A stretch of 64,000 nt of DNA from an uncultured Muribaculaceae bacterium (GTDB lineage: Bacteria; Bacteroidota; Bacteroidia; Bacteroidales; Muribaculaceae): positions 1 to 64,000 of the forward strand of contig CALUMX010000010.1 of NCBI GenBank assembly GCA_944321875.1, read 5' to 3'. Made by a program: the position numbers and the translations under genes. Shown here one piece after another: positions 7,377 through 15,677 of this stretch (position 1 is the stretch's first letter; each line of letters opens with the position of its first letter). The notes below the pieces were generated by a model. It had not been told where the DNA came from. It did no database searches and saw only the letters and a program-made list of their open reading frames with translations.

Positions 7377-8456
7377 ATGAACGACGCAATCGTACTGACG
7401 CTCGACGCCGGCGGAACCAACTTCGTATTTTCTGCTATCCGGAAACATGAATTCATCACAAAAAAAATAACACTCCCCTCTTTTCCTCACGACCTCACTC
7501 AATGCATCGCGCAAATAATAAAAGGATTTGAGACCGTCCTGCAAATGCTGGACGAGAAACCGGCCGCCATCAGCTTCGCCTTCCCCGGTCCGGCCGACTA
7601 TCCGAACGGCATTATCGGAGGCTATCTTCCCAATTTTCCCTCTTTCCGCGAGGGTGTGGCTCTGAAGCGTATTCTGGAAAAGCATTTTGAAATGCCGGTA
7701 TTCATCAACAACGATGCCGACCTTTTCGCCTATGGAGAGGCCATGTACGGCACCCTTCCCCACATCAACAACCGTCTGCGCGAATACGGCAGCCACAAGC
7801 AATACCGCAACCTGCTCGGCTATACATTCGGCACCGGATTCGGTTTCGGCTTCGTATCGGGCGGCCGCCTGCACATCGGCGACAATTCCTGCGTCGAGAC
7901 GTTCTGTCTGCGCCACAAGCACCAGCACTCTCTGATTGTCGAGGAAGGCGTTTCGGCCCGTGCCGTCACCCGTGCCTACAACGAGCTGGCCGGCACATCG
8001 CTCGATTTGGAACCGAAGGACGTGTTCGACATCGCTGAGGGCAACCGCGAGGGTAACGCCGACGCGGCCCGTGAATCCTTCCGGCTGTTTGGCGAAATTG
8101 CCGGCGACGCCATCGCTACGGCAGCCTCACTGATTGACGGTGTTGTTGTCGTGGGAGGCGGAATCACAGCGGCCAAGAAGTACTTCATGCCGGCCATGCT
8201 GAAGGAAATGCGCGATACGCTCTGCTCCGCATCGGGAGAAACGGTCAACCGACTGCAGATGCAGGTGTTCAACCTCGACGATGAATCGGAATTCCGCCAG
8301 TTCGCCACCAACTACAGCGAACGCGTCAAGGTGCTGGGCTACGACGAATATGTCGAGTACGACCCCGTAAAACGCATCGGCATAGCCACCTCAACCATCG
8401 GCGCTACGAAATCCATCTCTATCGGAGCGGCTCTCTACGCGCTCAATAATCTTTAG
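7377..8456 (+). CDS. ROK-family sugar kinase or regulator-like protein
   Basis: This 359-residue ROK-family protein has no DNA-binding domain, so it is more likely a cytoplasmic sugar kinase (glucokinase-like) than a repressor. DAGGTN (residues 10-15) is the phosphate-binding loop; INNDADLFAYGE carries the catalytic Asp; GYTFGTGFGFG and VVVGGGI are the later nucleotide-binding glycine motifs. The zinc motif CxCGxxGCxE of typical ROK proteins is not recognisable; CVETFCLRHKHQH occupies that place. The frame is open back to an ATG at 7269, but the family N-terminus begins at MNDAIVLTLDAGG, so 7377 is preferred. An SDR oxidoreductase gene follows 53 bases downstream and probably shares the transcript. 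The substrate is unknown. Confidence 0.85.
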   Translation: MNDAIVLTLDAGGTNFVFSAIRKHEFITKKITLPSFPHDLTQCIAQIIKGFETVLQMLDEKPAAISFAFPGPADYPNGIIGGYLPNFPSFREGVALKRILEKHFEMPVFINNDADLFAYGEAMYGTLPHINNRLREYGSHKQYRNLLGYTFGTGFGFGFVSGGRLHIGDNSCVETFCLRHKHQHSLIVEEGVSARAVTRAYNELAGTSLDLEPKDVFDIAEGNREGNADAARESFRLFGEIAGDAIATAASLIDGVVVVGGGITAAKKYFMPAMLKEMRDTLCSASGETVNRLQMQVFNLDDESEFRQFATNYSERVKVLGYDEYVEYDPVKRIGIATSTIGATKSISIGAALYALNNL

Positions 8457-8509
8457 ACACCGTTTAATCGGAATTAATAATCACAAACCAAATACTATTA
8501 CTGCAACTT

Positions 8510-9271
8510 ATGAAAGATAAAATCGTATTCATTACCGGCGCAACAAGCGGTATCGGTGAAGGCTGCGCCCGCAAATTCGCGGCTATGGGCAGCAAACTGA
8601 TTCTGAACGGACGCAACACGGAAAAGCTCAACCAACTCCGTGACGAACTCACAGCCAAGGGCACAGAGGTGCTGCTCCTACCGTTCGACGTACGCGACCG
8701 TGAGGCAATGCGCCAGGCTCTTACTACGCTCGAAGGACAATGGAAGGACATCGACGTGCTGGTCAACAATGCCGGTCTGGTCATCGGAGTTGACAAGGAA
8801 TTTGAAGGCTCGCTCGACGAGTGGGACATCGTTATCGACACCAATATCAAAGGCCTCCTGGCCATGACTCGGATGATTGTTCCGGGAATGGTGGAACGCG
8901 GACGCGGACACATTATCAACATCGGCTCCATCGCCGGCGATGCGGCTTATCCCGGCGGCAGCGTATATTGCGCCACGAAGGCGGCCGTTAAGGCGTTGTC
9001 CGACGGTCTGCGCATCGACCTCGTCGACACACCGCTGCGCGTGACCAACATCAAACCGGGCATGGTGGAAACCAACTTTACGGTTGTCCGCTACCGTGGC
9101 GACAAGCAGAGAGCCGACGACTTCTACAAAGGCATCCATCCGCTCAACGGCGACGACATTGCCGAAGTGGTCTACTATGCGGCATCCGCCCCTGCTCACG
9201 TACAGATTGCCGAGGTACTTGTCATGCCGACCAACCAGGCAACCGGAACCATTTCCTACCGACAGAAATAA
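8510..9271 (+). CDS. SDR-family oxidoreductase (YdfG-like)
   Basis: This 253-residue classical short-chain dehydrogenase resembles YdfG, the NADP-dependent 3-hydroxy acid/serine dehydrogenase. It has the Rossmann motif TGATSGIG (residues 9-16) followed by NGR, which favours NADP, then NNAG (86-89), and the catalytic Ser140, Tyr153 and Lys157 in YCATK. The PG motif IKPGMVETNF follows, as in the YdfG group. Length is normal and there is no export signal. It is second in an operon with the ROK protein; together they might handle a sugar or hydroxy-acid, but that is inference. A strong terminator follows. Confidence 0.88.
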   Translation: MKDKIVFITGATSGIGEGCARKFAAMGSKLILNGRNTEKLNQLRDELTAKGTEVLLLPFDVRDREAMRQALTTLEGQWKDIDVLVNNAGLVIGVDKEFEGSLDEWDIVIDTNIKGLLAMTRMIVPGMVERGRGHIINIGSIAGDAAYPGGSVYCATKAAVKALSDGLRIDLVDTPLRVTNIKPGMVETNFTVVRYRGDKQRADDFYKGIHPLNGDDIAEVVYYAASAPAHVQIAEVLVMPTNQATGTISYRQK

Positions 9272-9296
9272 GTCCCGCTATAATCGGACCAAACGC

Positions 9297-9340
9297 CAGA
9301 CAGGCTGCCCGTATTCATCTACGGACAGCCTGTCTGTTTT
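9297..9340 (+). terminator. Intrinsic terminator
   Basis: Perfect 11-bp stem CAGACAGGCTG (9297-9307) with CAGCCTGTCTG (9326-9336), then four T. It lies between the SDR gene and the convergent gene ending at 9359. Confidence 0.88.
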
Positions 9341-9358
9341 ATTATTATTGAAAAAAAG

Positions 9359-9883
9359 TCAGAATCTGTGGCCGCAACTGCCGCATTTCCAATTGGCCAA
9401 CTTCCGACCGGCAAGCACCAACAACAGTATCCCGGCAACGACCATGGACAATGCGACGACATTGGCCTCGGACGAACGTATGCCGGCCGATTCCGGGATA
9501 GCGACATATACACCGGGAAGCAACAGCATAGCAATGCTGAGAATCACGACGGCGGCACGGAGCTTGGGACGGCGAACAAGGCTGCTCACTTCCTCACTCC
9601 CACATTTAGGACACATACGGGAAGAACGGCCACGCTGTCTGTCCAACGTTGCCACAAGCCTCTGAGCCCGTTCGTAATCCTTACGCAACACATAGATGGA
9701 AATACCCGCCAATTCGTCATCCGCACCCACCAAGGGATACAGACTGCCGGCTTGTTCCCGACAAACGATATCGTTCGCCCGGAGAGTTTCCATTATGTCA
9801 CCGGCCTCAATACGGTTACCGCACTCCAGCAGCTGTATTTCCTGCTGCATCGTCTTGTCCGAGAGGTTGCCATCCGTTCTCAT
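9359..9883 (-). CDS. DUF2007 and zinc-ribbon membrane protein
   Basis: This 174-residue protein has an N-terminal DUF2007 (putative signal-transducing) region, QEIQLLECGNRIEAGDIMETL, then a zinc-ribbon-like Cys pair CPKCG, two hydrophobic helices (AAVVILSIAMLLLPGVYVAI and NVVALSMVVAGILLLVLA) and a second Cys pair, CGSCGH, at the C-terminus. The two pairs could form one zinc ribbon bracketing the membrane hairpin, or two separate sites. The frame continues to a TTG at 9907, but the promoter at 9909-9940 would start transcription near 9902, so the ATG at 9883 (or the one at 9850) must be used. The gene is monocistronic and its function is unknown. Confidence 0.75.
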   Translation of the reverse strand: MRTDGNLSDKTMQQEIQLLECGNRIEAGDIMETLRANDIVCREQAGSLYPLVGADDELAGISIYVLRKDYERAQRLVATLDRQRGRSSRMCPKCGSEEVSSLVRRPKLRAAVVILSIAMLLLPGVYVAIPESAGIRSSEANVVALSMVVAGILLLVLAGRKLANWKCGSCGHRF

Positions 9884-9908
9884 ATATTTCAACGCTTTGT
9901 GATTCAAT

Positions 9909-9940
9909 CAAATATACGATTTTATCCGGATATTATCAAA
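9909..9940 (-). promoter_or_regulatory. Bacteroidota promoter of the DUF2007 gene
   Basis: On the minus strand TTTG (9940-9937), a 20-base spacer and TATATTTG (9916-9909): a complete consensus promoter. It leaves only a short leader and rules out the TTG at 9907 as a start codon. Confidence 0.8.
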
Positions 9941-10014
9941 TTTTTCTCCTGAAAACATTGCAGAAACGGAAGAAACTTATTCTATTTGCAAGTACTATAA
10001 CTTACCACACAAAA

Positions 10015-10704
10015 ATGACAGAAACCCTCTACACCTACAAATACCCACGGCCGGCCGTCACGACCGACGTGGTTGTCTTCAGCTACCATCGCCAGCAGCT
10101 CCGCGTTCTTCTGATTGAGCGCGGACGCGAACCCTTTCTCCACAGCCAAGCACTTCCGGGAGGCTTTCTGGAAATGGAAGAAACGGCTGAACAATGCGCC
10201 GCCCGTGAGCTCCGCGAGGAAACAGGCGTCACCAATGCCTATATGCAACAGATTGGCGCTTTCAGCGGCGTAGAGCGCGACCCGCGGGGAAGAGTCATTT
10301 CCATCGCTTTCTTCGCAACTATCCGTACGTCCGACCACACGATAGCCGGCGGTGACGATGCCCTGCGCGCCGACTGGTTCAGCATCGACGAATTGCCGCC
10401 GCTCGCCTTCGACCATGCCGACATCATCCGCAAAGCCCGCGAGGCACTGCAGAGCGCAGCCATCACCAAAGCCGCGGCTTTCAGTCTGCTGGACAAAACG
10501 TTTACGGTGGACGAACTTCAACAACTTCTGGAAGTCATCTACGGCCACAAATACGATTCCAAACACTTCCGGCAACAGATACTGTCAGCCGGATTCATCG
10601 AGCCGGCCGACGGCGCGTCTGACCGCTATACTTTCAACCCATTGAAGCATGAAGCCTTCATCCGGCAGCGGCAACGCTCCGAAGACCTTCCATTCGTCCT
10701 CTGA
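10015..10704 (+). CDS. Nudix protein with C-terminal winged helix (NrtR/AraR-like)
   Basis: This 229-residue protein has an N-terminal Nudix domain with an intact Nudix box (residues 50-72: G, five residues, E, seven residues, RELREETGV). A C-terminal ~80-residue region (AFSLLDKTFTVDELQQLLEVIYGHKYD...) matches the winged-helix DNA-binding part of Nudix-type regulators. Members of this family repress NAD metabolism (NrtR) or arabinose use (Bacteroides AraR) and sense a nucleotide or sugar metabolite through the Nudix fold. Because the box is intact, hydrolase activity is also possible. The start is placed at the ATG at 10015, where homology begins; the frame is open much further upstream through DNA antisense to the preceding gene. 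No sugar or NAD operon adjoins it, so the regulon is not evident. Confidence 0.85.
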   Translation: MTETLYTYKYPRPAVTTDVVVFSYHRQQLRVLLIERGREPFLHSQALPGGFLEMEETAEQCAARELREETGVTNAYMQQIGAFSGVERDPRGRVISIAFFATIRTSDHTIAGGDDALRADWFSIDELPPLAFDHADIIRKAREALQSAAITKAAAFSLLDKTFTVDELQQLLEVIYGHKYDSKHFRQQILSAGFIEPADGASDRYTFNPLKHEAFIRQRQRSEDLPFVL

Positions 10705-10714
10705 ACGGCAACAC

Positions 10715-10746
10715 AAGAGGCTGCCTCCCGAAGGACGCAGCCTCTT
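10715..10746 (+). terminator. Probable terminator
   Basis: Stem AAGAGGCTGC (10715-10724) with GCAGCCTCTT (10737-10746), a 12-base loop, then a pyrimidine-rich but not pure T tail. Confidence 0.7.
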
Positions 10747-10839
10747 CTTCTATTTGTTAAACACCAAAATACGGCACATACTGCCCCTCGCCGACAGACC
10801 TTCAGTCCTTCGGAGTCAACCCGCGTCGGCCGGCCGGCA

Positions 10840-11139
10840 TCAGAGAGCGCAAGCTCCCTCGCAATGGTCACGGCTCACCTCGCCGCCATATTCAGGATGA
10901 CGCTCCAGCCATACGACGGCATAGGCACACGTTGCCACCGCCTTCAGTCCTTCCGACTGCGCATAATCGTAGGCAGCCTTCACCAGCAGCGCGGCAAGCC
11001 CCTGCCCGCTCAGCGATTTCGGCACAATCGTGTGGCGCACATCGAGACAGCCGTCATATATCTTATACTCGCAATAAGCCACCTCGCCATCCTGCGTTAT
11101 CTCAAATCTTGATTTCTCTTTCAGATGCTTAATTTCCAT
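10840..11139 (-). CDS. Small GNAT-fold N-acetyltransferase (YjdJ-like)
   Basis: This 99-residue protein is the short GNAT form (GCN5-related N-acetyltransferase 2 family). It keeps the acetyl-CoA binding region SLSGQGLAALLVKAAYDYAQSEGLK, the family's GQG loop, and ends near KHPEY-type residues (LERHPEYGG). It lacks the N-terminal strands of full-size GNAT enzymes, which is normal for this family. It is cytoplasmic with unknown substrate. It is a single minus-strand gene between the Nudix gene, which converges on it, and the glycan operon; no promoter of consensus form was found. Confidence 0.82.
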   Translation of the reverse strand: MEIKHLKEKSRFEITQDGEVAYCEYKIYDGCLDVRHTIVPKSLSGQGLAALLVKAAYDYAQSEGLKAVATCAYAVVWLERHPEYGGEVSRDHCEGACAL

Positions 11140-11205
11140 AGTAATCGATATTAATCATTTTAAGGAAAAACACACCATCCCCCCGTTTTGTTTTCCCCTC
11201 TCCCC

Positions 11206-11241
11206 AAAAAAGAATCCGTCACCAGAGTTGGCAACGGATTC
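11206..11241 (-). terminator. Terminator of the surface-glycan operon
   Basis: On the minus strand GAATCCGT (11241-11234) pairs with ACGGATTC (11219-11212), extended inward by partial pairing, and is followed by six T (11211-11206). It lies 24 bases after the stop of the last glycan gene. Confidence 0.88.
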
Positions 11242-11264
11242 CTGTACAATTATTGAAATTCTCT

Positions 11265-13175
11265 CTATTTATCCAAAGTCTGATATATCGAGTTCTGGCT
11301 CTTGAATTCGGGCACGAGTTCCTTCATGCGCTTTACAATCTGCATGGCGTCCTCCGTGTAGCTGCCCTTCACCATCTCGTCAATCGAACGGTTGACATCC
11401 TCGTAGTCGTATTCGCGCACTTTCGCGATTTTAATCTTCGGATGATAGGTCGGCACGGTTATCTCCTCGTCGTTGAGCACTTCCTCATAGAGTTTCTCGC
11501 CGTCGCGCAATCCCGTAAACTTGATTTCCACGTTCCGGGCTCCGCTCAGTCGAATCATCCGCTTCGCCAAATCGACAATCTTGACGGCACGTCCCATGTC
11601 GAACACGAATATCTCGCCGCCGTTACCCATCGTTCCAGCCTCGAGCACGAGCTTGCAGGCCTCGGAAATGAGCATAAAGTAACGGATAATGTCGGGATGC
11701 GTAACCGTCACCGGTCCGCCGTTCTTGATTTGCTCCTTAAACAGCGGTATCACAGAACCGTTCGAACCCAGCACGTTGCCGAAACGCGTCGTGACAAACT
11801 GGGTCACGCCCTCAACACGGCCTTCCTTAATGGCCTTGTCGAGGCTCTGCACATACATCTCGCAGATACGCTTCGAACAGCCCATCACGTTGGTCGGATT
11901 CACGGCCTTGTCGGTGGAAATCATCACAAACTTCTTCGTTCCATACTTCACGGCAAGGTCGGCGATGATGCGCGTTCCCTCCACGTTGTTCTGGATGCTC
12001 TCGCTTGGGTTGTCCTCCATCATCGGCACATGCTTATAGGCCGCCGCATGGAAAACATAGTCGGGACGGTAGGCTGCAAACAGCGACTCCATACGCATCG
12101 GATTGCTGATGTCGCCGATGACCGTATGCGCCTCCAGCTCCGGCCAGCGTTTCGCCATCATCAGGCGTACGTCGTGAAGCGGCGTCTCCGCCTGGTCGAC
12201 AAGAATCAGACGGCTCGGCTTGTAGACCGAAATCTGGCGCACCATCTCGCTGCCGATACTTCCGGCAGCACCCGTAATCAGGATGCTCTTACCCGTCAGC
12301 AGACGGCCCACGGCCTCCATGTCAATCTCAATCTTGTTGCGCGGCAGCAGGTCCTCGATGTCCACCTCCTTCAGCTGAGTGTGGAGCAAATCGCTTTTAC
12401 TATCCCACTCTTGAGCGGCAGGCATCATGAATATCTTGATTCCGGCATCGGTCAACTCATTCACCAAACGCTCGTTCTCTCGCAACAATTCACTCTTCAA
12501 CGGAGAAACAAAGAGAGCTGACACCTTCAATCCAATCATAGATTGAACCAGATTCTCATCATTGGGATAAACCTTCACGCCCATCAGCGTATGGTCGACA
12601 ACATCATCACAATCCGAAACAAAGCCTACCAGACTATATTTCGGCTCAGTCTGATTATAAATACTTTTTGCAAGACTCATACCACCGTTACGCACGCCGT
12701 AGATAAACACCCGTTCCTGACGCTTGTCGGAACGCGCCACGTCAAACATATATTTCACCAGCACGCGGATAGTCCACATCAGCAGGATGCTCAGCAGCGA
12801 AGCCAGCATCAGGTCGTTGAACCTCACGTCAACCAGCGTCTCCGGCTTGCCCAGCAGCCAGTCAAAGATACCGATGAGTACCGTGCCCAGCAGCGTAGCG
12901 CAAGCCACCCGCTGGAGGTCGACGAACGTAGAGTAGCGGATAATGCCCGCATACGTGTGAAACAAGCGGAAACCCACCATGAAGAACGGCAGATGGACGC
13001 ACAGCGTACCCAACAGCGGCCAGAAAATGCCCAGCGTATGGAGCAAACCGTTGTTAAGCGTATAGACCACCAGGCTCGACACCAGTACACACAGGCAGTC
13101 TAAAACAAGGATACACCAATATGGCAGCGTTTTTTTCGTAAAATACGCGGCAAACAGTCTATGAATCCAATTCAT
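11265..13175 (-). CDS. pglF: UDP-GlcNAc 4,6-dehydratase, PglF/CapD/WbpM-like
   Basis: This 636-residue membrane-bound nucleotide-sugar dehydratase converts UDP-GlcNAc to a UDP-4-keto-6-deoxy sugar, the first step to UDP-bacillosamine and related sugars. Four hydrophobic segments occupy residues ~20-140. A CoA-binding-like Rossmann region (VFIYGVRNGG) follows, then the SDR catalytic domain with TGAAGSIG (301-308), HAAAYKHVPMME (376-387) and STDKAVNPTNVMGCSK (420-435), the signature of the WbpM/PglF group. Length is typical. It is last in the operon and overlaps the aminotransferase gene by four bases. Together with the four genes upstream it forms a PglF-E-D-C-A set. The gene symbol reflects family and context; CapD/WbpM-type dehydratases for other sugars remain possible. 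Confidence 0.92.
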   Translation of the reverse strand: MNWIHRLFAAYFTKKTLPYWCILVLDCLCVLVSSLVVYTLNNGLLHTLGIFWPLLGTLCVHLPFFMVGFRLFHTYAGIIRYSTFVDLQRVACATLLGTVLIGIFDWLLGKPETLVDVRFNDLMLASLLSILLMWTIRVLVKYMFDVARSDKRQERVFIYGVRNGGMSLAKSIYNQTEPKYSLVGFVSDCDDVVDHTLMGVKVYPNDENLVQSMIGLKVSALFVSPLKSELLRENERLVNELTDAGIKIFMMPAAQEWDSKSDLLHTQLKEVDIEDLLPRNKIEIDMEAVGRLLTGKSILITGAAGSIGSEMVRQISVYKPSRLILVDQAETPLHDVRLMMAKRWPELEAHTVIGDISNPMRMESLFAAYRPDYVFHAAAYKHVPMMEDNPSESIQNNVEGTRIIADLAVKYGTKKFVMISTDKAVNPTNVMGCSKRICEMYVQSLDKAIKEGRVEGVTQFVTTRFGNVLGSNGSVIPLFKEQIKNGGPVTVTHPDIIRYFMLISEACKLVLEAGTMGNGGEIFVFDMGRAVKIVDLAKRMIRLSGARNVEIKFTGLRDGEKLYEEVLNDEEITVPTYHPKIKIAKVREYDYEDVNRSIDEMVKGSYTEDAMQIVKRMKELVPEFKSQNSIYQTLDK

Positions 13176-14308
13176 CGCTTGTAGTTCAAAATTTCATCAA
13201 CAATATATCTCACGTCATCGTCCGTTACATATGGACCAGCAGGCAGGCAAAGACCCATGCCGAACAGCCGCTCCGACGTTCCGTCCACATAGCAGGGATT
13301 ATTCTTATAGACAGGCTGCAGGTGCATCGGCTTCCACAGCGGACGCGTCTCGATGCCCTTCGCGTCGAGTGCCTGACGCAACTCCTCGTAATCGTAGCCC
13401 GTCACGTTCTTGTCAATCAGTATCGTACACAGCCAATAGTTCGCGTTAAACCGCTCGTCGGGATTACTCATCAGCGTGATGCCCTCCACGTTGCGGAACG
13501 CCTCCTCATAAAGCGCATGCACATGGCGGTGGTGAGCGATATGCTCGTCGAGCACCGTCATCTGTCCGCGGCCGATACCCGCACAGATGTTGCTCATACG
13601 GTAATTATAGCCGATTTCCTCGTGCTGATAGTAAGGAAACGCCTCGCGGGCCTGCGTAGCGAAGAACATCGTACGCTGCTTCGCCTCCTCGTCGGGAGTA
13701 ATCAGCGCGCCGCCGCCCGAAGTCGTAATCATCTTGTTTCCGTTGAAGCTCAACGCGCCGAAACGGCCGAACGTACCGCACTTGCGGCCCTTATACTCCG
13801 AGCCGAACGCCTCAGCCGCATCCTCCAGCACCGGAATGTCATACTTCGCGGCAACGGCACAAATCTCATCGATTTTCGCCGGCATACCGTAAAGGTGAAC
13901 CGGGATAATCGCCTTCGGCTTCTTGCCCGTCTTCTCGATTCGGTCCTTGATGGCCTCCTCAAGCAGCACCGGACTCATATTCCAAGTGTCAGCCTCGCTG
14001 TCGACAAACACCGGTGTAGCTCCTTGATAAACAACCGGATTGGCCGACGCGCAGAACGTAAAGCTCTGACAGATTACCTCATCGCCCGGCTTAACGCCCA
14101 ACTGTACCAATCCCAAGTGAATGGCCGCCGTACCAGCCGACAAAGCCACCACCTTCTTATTCTCGCCTACAAATGCTTCCAAATCCTTCTCAAAAGCGTT
14201 CACATTCGGACCCAATGGAACCACCCAGTTCGTATCAAACGCCTCTTGAATAAACTCTTGCTCCTTGCCGCTCATGTGAGCCAGGCAAAGATAAATCCTT
14301 TTATTCAT
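13172..14308 (-). CDS. pglE: UDP-4-keto-sugar aminotransferase, DegT/PglE-like
   Basis: This 378-residue PLP enzyme of the DegT/DnrJ/EryC1/StrS family would aminate the 4-keto sugar made by the neighbouring dehydratase. The PLP lysine is K192 in SFNGNKMITTSGGG, and LEDAAEAFG (161-169) carries the Asp that contacts the pyridine nitrogen. GTAAIHLGL and NYRMSNICAGIGRGQ are further family motifs. Length is normal. Its stop overlaps the dehydratase start (ATGA), which implies translational coupling; the PglD-like gene lies 154 bases upstream. The PglE assignment relies strongly on this gene order. Confidence 0.92.
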   Translation of the reverse strand: MNKRIYLCLAHMSGKEQEFIQEAFDTNWVVPLGPNVNAFEKDLEAFVGENKKVVALSAGTAAIHLGLVQLGVKPGDEVICQSFTFCASANPVVYQGATPVFVDSEADTWNMSPVLLEEAIKDRIEKTGKKPKAIIPVHLYGMPAKIDEICAVAAKYDIPVLEDAAEAFGSEYKGRKCGTFGRFGALSFNGNKMITTSGGGALITPDEEAKQRTMFFATQAREAFPYYQHEEIGYNYRMSNICAGIGRGQMTVLDEHIAHHRHVHALYEEAFRNVEGITLMSNPDERFNANYWLCTILIDKNVTGYDYEELRQALDAKGIETRPLWKPMHLQPVYKNNPCYVDGTSERLFGMGLCLPAGPYVTDDDVRYIVDEILNYKR

Positions 14309-14364
14309 ACAGTTTTCATTAAAGTTAAACCACTAAAATCTTTATAGTCGACAGTTCGTCACGG

Positions 14365-14382
14365 CTGCCTTCTCAAAGGCAG
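14365..14382 (-). other. Intergenic hairpin inside the glycan operon
   Basis: CTGCCTT (14365-14371), four-base loop, AAGGCAG (14376-14382). It sits in the 154-base gap between the PglD-like and PglE-like genes, the widest gap of this operon. No T-run follows on the minus strand, so it is more likely an RNA-processing or stability element than a terminator. Nothing else is recognisable in the gap. Confidence 0.45.
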
Positions 14383-14462
14383 TATCTCTCACAACTGCCA
14401 AATAGCCAAACCATTCCAAAAGTACAGCTATTTTCCTAACTGTCCAAATCTTTCAGCTAATT

Positions 14463-15047
14463 TTATAAATGTCTTACTACGCGGCAAGGGTTTCCATAGG
14501 CGACGACACCGTCCGGGATATCTCTGACGACCACGCTTCCGGCTCCAATCACCGACCATTTCCCGATTTTCACTCCGGGAATAACCGTTGTGCCGGCTCC
14601 AATCCAAGAACCCTCGCCCACATGCACATTTCCGCACAGCGTACTATGTGGCGACACATGAACATAGTCCTCCAATACACACTCATGGTCAACAGATGCA
14701 CCCGTATTGACAATACAGTGTTTACCGATTTCAGCACAGGCCTGCACAATAGCTCCCTGCATAACAACCGTTCCATCGCCCACTTTAGCCGACGGCGACA
14801 TTATCGCACTGGGATGTACCGCCTTCTCAAACCTCGTTTCCAACCGTTCCGCAATCATCTTTCGGATACGGTTGTTGCCAATACTGATAATTAACGATGA
14901 AACATCGTTTACTCCATGCAACACCTTATAACCCATCAATTCCGTAACGTCGGGATTGTCATCCAACAGACCTTCAATTTCCATCCCGTTCGCTTTCAGA
15001 ATATCAATGATTACTTTCGCATGGCCACTTGCTCCATACAGAAACAT
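14463..15047 (-). CDS. pglD: UDP-sugar N-acetyltransferase, PglD/NeuD-like
   Basis: This 194-residue acetyltransferase would acetylate the 4-amino group of the UDP-amino sugar using acetyl-CoA. The N-terminal sugar-nucleotide Rossmann motif is GASGHAKV (5-12). The C-terminal left-handed beta-helix has hexapeptide repeats, with the catalytic His121-Glu122 in DHE, matching H125-E126 of Campylobacter PglD, and the family's VSPHSTLCG and GAGTTVIPGVKIG. The start at 15047 is seven bases from the stop of the PglC-like gene and preceded by AAGGAAAT, a plausible ribosome site. It completes the UDP-N,N'-diacetylbacillosamine route with the dehydratase and aminotransferase. Confidence 0.92.
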   Translation of the reverse strand: MFLYGASGHAKVIIDILKANGMEIEGLLDDNPDVTELMGYKVLHGVNDVSSLIISIGNNRIRKMIAERLETRFEKAVHPSAIMSPSAKVGDGTVVMQGAIVQACAEIGKHCIVNTGASVDHECVLEDYVHVSPHSTLCGNVHVGEGSWIGAGTTVIPGVKIGKWSVIGAGSVVVRDIPDGVVAYGNPCRVVRHL

Positions 15048-15053
15048 ATTTCC

Positions 15054-15662
15054 TTAGTTTTTACCGTTAAAGAATTCCATCGTAGCCTGTCCCTCCTGTG
15101 AGATTCCCTCACGGACAAACACTTTCTTTATCGTCATAAACACGATTTTCACGTCGAGCGCAAACGAAATATGGTCTACATACCACACGTCCAACTCAAA
15201 TTTCCTCGTCCATGAAATCGCATTTCGGCCGTTTACCTGCGCCCAGCCCGTAATTCCCGGTCTTACCTCATGGCGACGAGCCTGCTCCTTACTGTAAAGC
15301 GGCAGATATTGAGGCAACAACGGACGCGGACCAATCAGCGCCATGTCACCCTTCAGCACATTAATCAACTGTGGTAACTCATCAATCGAGGTCGAACGCA
15401 CCAACCGTCCCACCTTCGTCAAGCGTTGCGCATCAGGCAACAGATTGCCATCCTTGTCACGCTCATCAGTCATTGTCTTAAACTTGATGACACGGAATAT
15501 CTTGCCGTTCTTACCCGGACGAGCCTGCGTGAAAAACGCACCAGCACCCTTGTTGGCAAAATGCAGCCACACCGTTATCACCAATAAAATCGGAGAAATC
15601 ACAATCAGCGCACACAGCACGATAGTGAAATCCAACACCCGTTTCAAACCATTCTTATACAT
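15054..15662 (-). CDS. pglC: Monotopic phosphoglycosyl transferase, PglC-like
   Basis: This 202-residue enzyme transfers a phospho-sugar from its UDP form to undecaprenyl phosphate and so starts the glycan repeat. One N-terminal re-entrant hydrophobic segment (residues ~8-33, with the helix-breaking SP at 23-24) is followed by the catalytic dyad D94-E95 in STSIDELPQL, numbered almost as in Campylobacter PglC. FKTM, LIGPRPLLP and RPGITGWAQVNGRN are the remaining family motifs. The size is that of the small monotopic class rather than WbaP. Placement between pglD-like and pglA-like genes supports diNAcBac as the priming sugar. Confidence 0.93.
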   Translation of the reverse strand: MYKNGLKRVLDFTIVLCALIVISPILLVITVWLHFANKGAGAFFTQARPGKNGKIFRVIKFKTMTDERDKDGNLLPDAQRLTKVGRLVRSTSIDELPQLINVLKGDMALIGPRPLLPQYLPLYSKEQARRHEVRPGITGWAQVNGRNAISWTRKFELDVWYVDHISFALDVKIVFMTIKKVFVREGISQEGQATMEFFNGKN

Positions 15663-15677
15663 AACAAATTTTCCATC

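Noticed and set aside
9884..9907. TTG start of the DUF2007 gene at 9907
   Set aside because: The promoter at 9909-9940 would start transcription downstream of this codon.
11253..12521. 422-codon open frame opposite the PglF-like gene
   Set aside because: Shadow frame; the minus-strand protein carries the SDR dehydratase signature over the same bases.
14365..14382. Hairpin between pglD- and pglE-like genes as a terminator
   Set aside because: No T-run follows on the minus strand, and the genes on both sides belong to one pathway.
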